Shown piece after piece: positions 58,531 through 64,000 of a stretch of 64,000 nucleotides of DNA. How positions within the stretch are numbered: position 1 is the first letter of the stretch; every line of letters starts with the position of its first letter. Below the pieces are notes generated by a model. That model had not been told where the DNA came from. It worked only from the letters and a program-made list of their open reading frames with translations, and did not search any database. Source of the stretch: Hypericum androsaemum (taxonomy: Eukaryota; Streptophyta; Magnoliopsida; Malpighiales; Hypericaceae); assembly GCA_963995505.1 (NCBI GenBank), contig OZ023190.1, positions 10,100,162 to 10,164,161 on the forward strand, in the 5' to 3' direction. The position numbers were made by a program, and so were the translations under genes.

Positions 58531-59736
58531 CTCGGAGTGGTTTCATGTTCTGATTTAGTATCTCCACTCAGTGTTTATGTTTCTGTCTTTCTCTTCCCGT
58601 ATTATAACTCATTTCTATAATATCGGCCTTGAGCCACCCTTCTATAAAAAAAGCAGAGACCACTCAATTCCTTCAATTGGTACGAATCCTAAACTAGCAG
58701 ATGTTTGGAACCAAACAACAACTGTAGCAGTTGTTTACCCTTCATCTTATCTTCATTATTTCCCTCCCTTTCTTCTCCCGATCTCATAAATCTCGTACCT
58801 TGCTGTTCGTCCTCACCCAATCCCAAAAACCCACCATTTTCATGAACTATAAACCTCTTAGAAAGACCCTAATAGCTAACCCAATGAGATAGGAGGAAAG
58901 AGAAAGAGCTACTTGAGGTTGGGCATCAGAGACTAATCATCGGCGTCATGGAAAGGTGAATCAATCTGCGTCAACGAGAGAGGAAAATTGCAATTTGAAA
59001 AAAAATTAGGTTCTTTGTTTTTTTGATTTCTGAGAGACAAAAAGTTTTTCTTTAGGGGAATAACACGACTGGACATGATTAGGCCTTTACATGATTAGGC
59101 GTGATTGCATGGCGTGTTGGCAGGCTGGACTGGCATTGGAGCTGCTTGGTTTATGGATCAAAAGTTAATACATTTTGTAACAGGAACTCGCAACTTTAAT
59201 GGATTTTTATACACTCTTTAATATTTTTTACAGAGGTTCCCGACTGTAATCATGCACATTAGGTGTATGGGTTTCTTTTTTCTTTTGCTCCTCGAGGAGG
59301 GAGGGTGGGTGACATCCCTTGCATGGGATATCTCGAGGCTAGTTGGCCCCCATATTGTCAATTTGTGGATTCAGCTAGGATAGTTGACAGGCGACGCTTC
59401 TCTTACCTAATTGTTTGGGACGTCACTCCAACTATCCGGCGTGTGAGATTCAGCGGTGTAGGACTTAGAATTCTCGAGCTCTCCTCTAGTTTGTTGACCA
59501 GGGGTTCCTACCCCTTGGACTGCCCAAGATGAAGGACTAGCGGGGCTAGGTCATAAGGTTTTTGTTGTCATGTACATTTTTTCTTTTATTTTTGAAGTTC
59601 TTTTTTTGGCCAAAAAAAGAACCCGACTATCTGTCCATCTCAGATTTTTTTTCCAACCTAACGAACAGAGAATTTGTCCAATTCGTTAGGTTGGTGTCGA
59701 TCGGTCCACATTTTCAGAAACCTTACATGTACGCTT
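58531..59736. other. Unassigned intergenic
   Basis: One open stretch (59263-59532) is not recognised. The rest is AT-rich or repeat-like. The CCTAACGAA/TTCGTTAGG pair at 59658-59692 is a small inverted repeat. Confidence 0.35.
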
Positions 59737-59958
59737 CAAAAAGTAGTCACTCTCTTTGCTTCTCACTCAATCCATCACCTTTCTCTCTCCACATAATACC
59801 GCCATTCTTACCCTAAATGGAAACCGATCTCTTTATCTCTTATTTCCTCGCCATTTAGACACAACACCAAAGATATAAACTTTTTATAATTTCTTATAAA
59901 ATTTCATGAAATTAGACGCAACTAGAGAGCTTTCTCCAATTTCAGAGTGACCCTTTTG
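59737..59958 (+). repeat. Copy B of the FRIGIDA-like leader block
   Basis: Matches 55872-56082 through CTCAATCCATCACCTTTCTC, CAACACCAAAGATATAAAC, GAAATTAGACGCAACTAG and TTTCAGAGTGACCCTTTTG. No coding sequence follows, so only the leader of a second copy remains. Confidence 0.65.
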
Positions 59959-60206
59959 TAACTACTGAAGTTGTTGATCTTTATCTTTCAATCGACAAGC
60001 AAAATTCAAAGTAGGAGAGGTAGATCTATGTTCCCAAGGTAGCCCCTTGCACTGGCCAGAGCTCGAAGCATCTGGGTGTTGTTGGGGATGTGGCTGCCTA
60101 TTGTTGTCGAAGTTGAAGCTCCTATAGACGCGGTGGAGATAAAGTTAGAGCTTCGAGTGACAGTTAGAGAGTTCTGGTAGCGATGATCGCTTTCCTCCTC
60201 TGTCTT

Positions 60207-60573
60207 GTATTAGGAAATCACCGTACAAGAAAATGATAATGTGCAAAGAATATGGACATAAGAATTACGTGGTTTGGCCTAATGTCCACGGGAAGAAATA
60301 AGAACTTTTATTGATGACTATCCGAGTCACAAATCCATACATGAACTACATTAACATGTCTTTATATAATGAATAAATACTTGCACACCAAGAAAGCTAT
60401 CTAGGTCGACCTAGAAGTCCAAAATAAGAGTTTGAGCAAAACAAGAATTTCGTTCGCGTTGGACCTGGCTCCCGCTAACACCCAAAAATTACCAGCTACT
60501 GTTTGTGGATGTTGTCGGCAGCTAACTACATGGCATGCGCCTGCCACCAAACAATTATTGCCACTTTCTAATA
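60207..60573 (-). repeat. 3' LTR of the decayed copia element
   Basis: On the + strand it starts TGTATTAGGAAAT and ends CTTTCTAATA. Directly beyond the end is ATCTCCACCTT, which read on the minus strand is AAGGTGGAGAT, the usual polypurine tract of copia elements. About 367 bases long. Confidence 0.6.
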
Positions 60574-60939
60574 ATCTCCACCTTAGCGAGAATCGTCCCT
60601 TGTGAAAATCTATGAACTCCACCCGAACTTCAACAAACTCTACCTTGACGAAACACCACCCCTTGAAAAAATAGCAGATCTTGCGAAACCAAACCGACTC
60701 TATCGACTCCACCTAGAATCATAGATACACTCTATCAATAAGACCATCTACACTTTCTCTCCACCTTTGTTCAATCTCTTGGAGACATCCCCCAAACTCT
60801 AGCGACTCCCGAGCTTGCTTGGTGTATTTCCTCCAACCTCAATTGAATCCCAACATGCAAGTTCACCTGTTGAAGCAAACTAGTGAGCAATAGACGCTCC
60901 TCTATTTTTTTAGTCATCCTCATACTCCTCAACCTCGAA

Positions 60940-61158
60940 CTACTTCTCTATTTGACCTTTTTGCCTCGAAACAATACTACAAGTCATAGCATACAATGGG
61001 CAGTCTTTTGTTCTACTAAGTAGAACCCTTGACATGTCATGAACTCCACTGGTCGGTCTTGAGTGAGATACCTGATTCACCCATGGTGTTACTAATGGCT
61101 TTGCATTCTCAATGCCAAACCTACCCAACACCTTTGACGTGTACGTTCCTTTTGACAA
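60940..61158 (-). pseudogene. Copia reverse transcriptase C-terminal fragment
   Basis: GTYTSKVLGRFGIENAKPL then TPW matches the RT/RNase H junction of Tork-type copia pol (YTEKVLERFGMENAKPVSTP). CPLYAMTCSIV corresponds to the GSLMYAMVCTRPD motif in damaged form. Confidence 0.65.
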
Positions 61159-61232
61159 CCATAGTGGGCCTTGCTAACAATGCTTCTCTGAGACAACCAT
61201 GGTTTCTTGCCAACCATGCCTCCATAATATAA

Positions 61233-61421
61233 CTATAGCTTGCTAACCATGTCTCCACGAATCCCAACTGCACTCAAACCATTCATGTCAAGCATTTGCT
61301 CCCTCACATGATCTAATCTCACATGACCTAAGCTTTTCACCTCTCCATCAGAACCAATTAATGTGACTCCACCTACAACAGTGGCCCCACTATCTGTAGG
61401 TGTTCCTTGCATCCTTTTCAT
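61233..61421 (-). pseudogene. Copia pre-integrase (GAG_pre-integrs) fragment
   Basis: KSLGHVRLDHVREQMLDMN resembles the LWHxRLGHMSExGMxxL motif. The second zinc-binding region and the integrase core are not found after it. Confidence 0.5.
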
Positions 61422-61732
61422 CCTTCATCACCACCACATCATCCTTCTCTACCTCAATTAGCCCGCCTACAACCTTATAGTTGTCACTATAGTCCAAGAC
61501 TCCTAATAAGATCAAAATTATTTCCAATTTCAGAACATGCCAAACCCCACAAAACTTTTTCTCAATACCATCCTACATCTTGATCCAGATATCACATATG
61601 CCAGTAGCGATTCTACAAGTAGAACCATCACCCATAGTGAACATACCTGAATCAACGAACTTGAATGTGTCAAATCACCCTCTCTTGTGTGTCATATGGA
61701 AGGAACAAGCGCTATCCAAAATCCAGGAATCA

Positions 61733-62167
61733 GAGTACTTTAGACCTGATAAGACAGTAAGACAATAGCCATCCGACCCATCCGAGTATGAGGTTATTCA
61801 TGGATTTCGATCCTCCTTCATGGTCTGAAGTTTTTCCTGGACAATCCTTCTTCATGTGCCATTTTCCTCTGCACTCGAAGCAATTTTCTTTGAACCTCTT
61901 CATGTGCCATTTTTCTCTACCATCTTTTCCTTCACTACGATCACCATGGCTACCCCTCACAACCAGTTCTTCTATTCGTTCATCGCCAGTTTTTCTCATT
62001 TGGTGAAACTCTAGCAGAGCACTTGTGATATCCTCCAACACTAGTGATTCTTTCCCCCAAGTTAGAGTTGTAACCAAACTTGCATAGGAACTTGGTAAAG
62101 AATTCAGCAGCAACAATGTCTTATCTTCATCCTCGAACTTCATATCAACCATTCTCAAATTACTCAA
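61733..62167 (-). pseudogene. Copia gag fragment with zinc knuckle
   Basis: MVDMKFEDEDKTLLLLNSLP then SSYASLVTTLTWG is the gag (UBN2) signature (I-x-DEDxAxxLLxSLPxSYxxxVxTL). CFECRGKWHMKKDC is a CX2CX4HX4C zinc knuckle. The frame is open for about 145 residues, then breaks. Confidence 0.75.
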
Positions 62168-62837
62168 CAGTTGATTGAAAATATTAAGGAAAAATTACTC
62201 TCAAGTCCCTCGAGTTTGCTTAAATATACTCAAAAGTCCCCCCGTTTGTAAAATACACGCCGACATCCCTCTTGTTTTATTTTAGGGCAAATTACTCTCA
62301 AGTCCCTGACCTTTGGTCACCCTCCCCCTAGGGTCCCTGGCTTTTGGAAAATGATTGTCCCGTCCCTAAGTTTTAATGATAATAGAGTCTCGGATCCCTG
62401 ACTGACGTCATCGGCTCTTTTTTTCATTTTTAGTCATGAAAATGACCAAAATACCCTTAACCTTTGACCAAGAACACCAACAATCAAAAATCAACCCAAG
62501 AATAAGATCAAACTAACCAAAATCAAGAACACAACTAAGAACATCAAGAACAACACAAAAAACACTCGAAACCCAAGAACCAAGAACACAAATTCACTAT
62601 CTCATTATATTAACATCAAGCTTAATCCCCTGTCACTCACGAATCCTTCATCCCCTGTCAAAAACTCAACCCAGAAGATCGTTCACCAACAAATCCTTCA
62701 TCCCCTGTCAAAAACCCAAACCCACTAACAAAATCAAAACCCAATAAACAAACCCAATAACAAAGAACAGAAATCAACAGATGACGTCGTGGAAACTGTT
62801 AAAATTCTGAACAAAATCTGAAACAAAGAGAATACGA

Positions 62838-63513
62838 AAAGGCCAAGTCGCGGCCGAGCTTCTTCACTATCGTCGCCAGCGTGTCCTTGTCCTTCGCCAG
62901 CTTAATCTTTTCCAATAAAAGAATAAAAAAGAAAGTCAGAAATTAGGGCGGAGGAAACAACGACGGCGACAATTCCAATGGGGAAGGAGAAGAGAAGAGA
63001 ATGAAGAGTTAGGTATATGTTATCCTCGAGAGTAAGCTTCAAGAGGGAGTCGGAGTCGGAGTCGTGGAGGGCGCGTTGGACGAGGGAGAGCCTCTCCTGG
63101 AGGTCGGAGATGGCAGTTGAAGTCGGAGCTATTGCAAGGGACGTGTTCTTGCAAGTCGGAGCATCGCTGCCAGGATCTCGTCCGGCAGGTTGAAGTCGAG
63201 GCTCACGGCGCCGGTTAGGGCATCGCCAGGCTGTGACATTTCCTTTTCCCGGTGGGGAAGGAGAAGAGAAGAGAATGAAGAGTTAGGTATATGTTATCCT
63301 CGAGAGTAAGCTTCAAGAGGGAGTCGGAGTCGGAGTCGTAGAGGGCGCGTTGGACGAGGGAGAGCCTCTCCTGGAGGTCGGAGATGGCGGTTGAAGTCGG
63401 AGCTATTGCAAGGGACGTGTTCTTGCAAGTCGGAGCATCGCTGCCAGGATCTCGTCCGGCAGGTTGAAGTCGAGGCTCACGGCGCCGGTTAGGGCATCGC
63501 CAGGCTGTGACAT
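62838..63513 (-). pseudogene. At4g15545-like coiled-coil gene fragments
   Basis: On the minus strand, each copy of the duplicated block starts MSQPGDALTG then AVSLDFNLPDEILAAM (from 63513 and from 63239). After a frame change, SDLQERLSLVQRAL then DSDSDSLLKLTLEDN follows. Further on, at 62910-62838, is KIKLAKDKDTLATIVKKLGR. In that order these match the plant family of At4g15545 (FDLPDEIL at the start, then LExR-xxLxxAL-SDSD, then LAKDKDxLxxTVKKLGRDLAKLE). Function of the family is poorly known. The middle of the first exon is deleted and the frame is broken, so this is a captured fragment. Confidence 0.55.
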
Positions 63514-63526
63514 TTCCTTTTCCCGG
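62979..63526. repeat. 274-base tandem duplication
   Basis: Copy 1 is 62979-63252 and copy 2 is 63253-63526, with exact 274-base spacing. I see only a few differences (for example GTCGTGG versus GTCGTAG and GGCAGTT versus GGCGGTT). The high identity points to a recent duplication, or an assembly artefact. Confidence 0.9.
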
Positions 63527-64000
63527 TGGTTGCACTCGTCGTGGATGTCTCCAGCGTCCCCTGTTGTGGGTTCTTGTTTGTTTTATTGGGTGTTCTTAAT
63601 TTTTAATTGGGATATTATTGAGTGAGATGTTAATTGGATATTTTTTTTATTATTCTTGATTGTGTTCTTAATTTTGATTAATTTGATCTTATTTTTGGTT
63701 GTTGATGTTCATGGTCAAAGGTTAAGGGTATTTTGGTCATTTTCATGATCAAAAATAAAAAAAAGCTGATGACGTCAATCAGGGACCCGAGAGTCTATTA
63801 TCATCAAAACTTAGGGACGGGACAATCATTTTCTAAAAGCTAGGGTCCCTAGGGGGAGAATGACCAAAGGTCAGTGACTTGAGAGTAATTTACAATTTAT
63901 TTTTATTATATTTTCGGGTCTCTGGTGCACGTTAGCAGCTCTTTTTTCTATTATTATCAATAAAATTACCAAAATATCCTTAGAAAAAAAAAATTTGTTG

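Larger units (their letters stand above)
60207..62170 (-). mobile_element. Decayed Ty1/copia element, minus strand, one LTR
   Basis: On the minus strand, gag and pol pieces run from 62167 down to 60940, then a purine tract (60574-60584) and an LTR (60207-60573). Integrase and most of RT are missing between the pre-integrase piece and the RT end. The 5' end is cut near the MULE that starts at 62188. Confidence 0.7.
62279..63895. mobile_element. Inner MULE with duplicated captured gene fragment
   Basis: Left end GGGCAAATTACTCTCAAG and right end (reversed) TTGTAAATTACTCTCAAG mirror each other for about 190 bases, including the AGTTTTAATGATAATAGAGT and GACTGACGTCATC blocks. Flanks TTTATTTTA (62270-62278) and TTTATTTTT (63896-63904) agree at 8 of 9. 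The interior holds minus-strand gene fragments and a tandem duplication of 274 bases. Confidence 0.8.
62188..64000. mobile_element. Outer MULE, right arm beyond the window
   Basis: The left arm starts at 62188 (GGAAAAATTACTCTCAAGTC) and continues in the manner of the arm at 29327 (TTAAATATACTCAAAAGTC, ACACGCCGACATCCCT). It is split at 62278 by the inner MULE and resumes at 63905 (TATATTTTCGGGTCTCTGGT). The opposite arm is not in the window. Confidence 0.65.

Noticed and set aside
1..64000. tRNA, rRNA or other structured RNA genes
   Set aside because: I looked for tRNA box motifs and rRNA stretches by eye and found none convincing. A covariance search would be needed to rule out small RNA genes.

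Overview
This window is plant nuclear DNA, almost certainly from a eudicot. It has short exons with GT-AG introns, long AT-rich intergenic DNA, CT-rich 5' leaders, and plant-specific gene families and transposons. I assign no species.

Five intron-containing host genes are readable from start to stop, all on the + strand. They are a GDP-sugar transporter of the GONST1 type (18875-22465, 9 coding exons, 369 aa), a coiled-coil protein of the SCD2 type (24036-28815, 18 exons, 737 aa), a cytosolic Cu/Zn superoxide dismutase (39350-40995, 6 coding exons, 152 aa, with a miR398 site formed across its 5'UTR splice junction), a tandem Agenet-domain protein (44141-46356, 6 exons, 339 aa) and the TRAPP subunit TRAPPC6/Trs33 (50168-51630, 4 exons, 175 aa). 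In each, every intron phase joins correctly and the summed exon length is a whole number of codons. A sixth host-like locus, a FRIGIDA-like coiled-coil gene (56360-57640), is broken by stops, and its leader is duplicated at 59737-59958.

The rest is mostly transposon-derived. 1-12000: a deleted hAT element, a SIRE/Maximus-type copia remnant on the minus strand with an extra 3' ORF, an AXR1-like gene fragment, and a Ty3/gypsy LTR-PBS-gag fragment. 12010-15762: a long-TIR Mutator-like element (MULE) holding a Helitron helicase fragment and an ATL RING-H2 fragment. 16210-17309: a fold-back element beside the transporter promoter. 29327-35059: three MULEs nested in each other plus a Harbinger-like insertion, with a RACK1 fragment in the outer loop. 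35157-37493: two nested MULEs carrying an LRR-extensin fragment and a probable UGT fragment. 41567-41900: a near-perfect palindromic MITE. 42345-43135 and 47040-49890: LINE ORF1 (minus) and ORF2 (plus) remnants. 54378-55779: a MULE containing a hAT MITE. 60207-62170: a decayed copia. 62188-64000: a MULE inside another MULE that runs off the window, with a duplicated At4g15545-like fragment.

The strongest unusual signal is one related family of long-TIR MULEs, many starting close to GGGCAAATTACTCTC. They repeatedly inserted into one another, left 9-bp target duplications, and picked up pieces of at least four different cellular genes. Family names rest on translations compared from memory; no database search was run.
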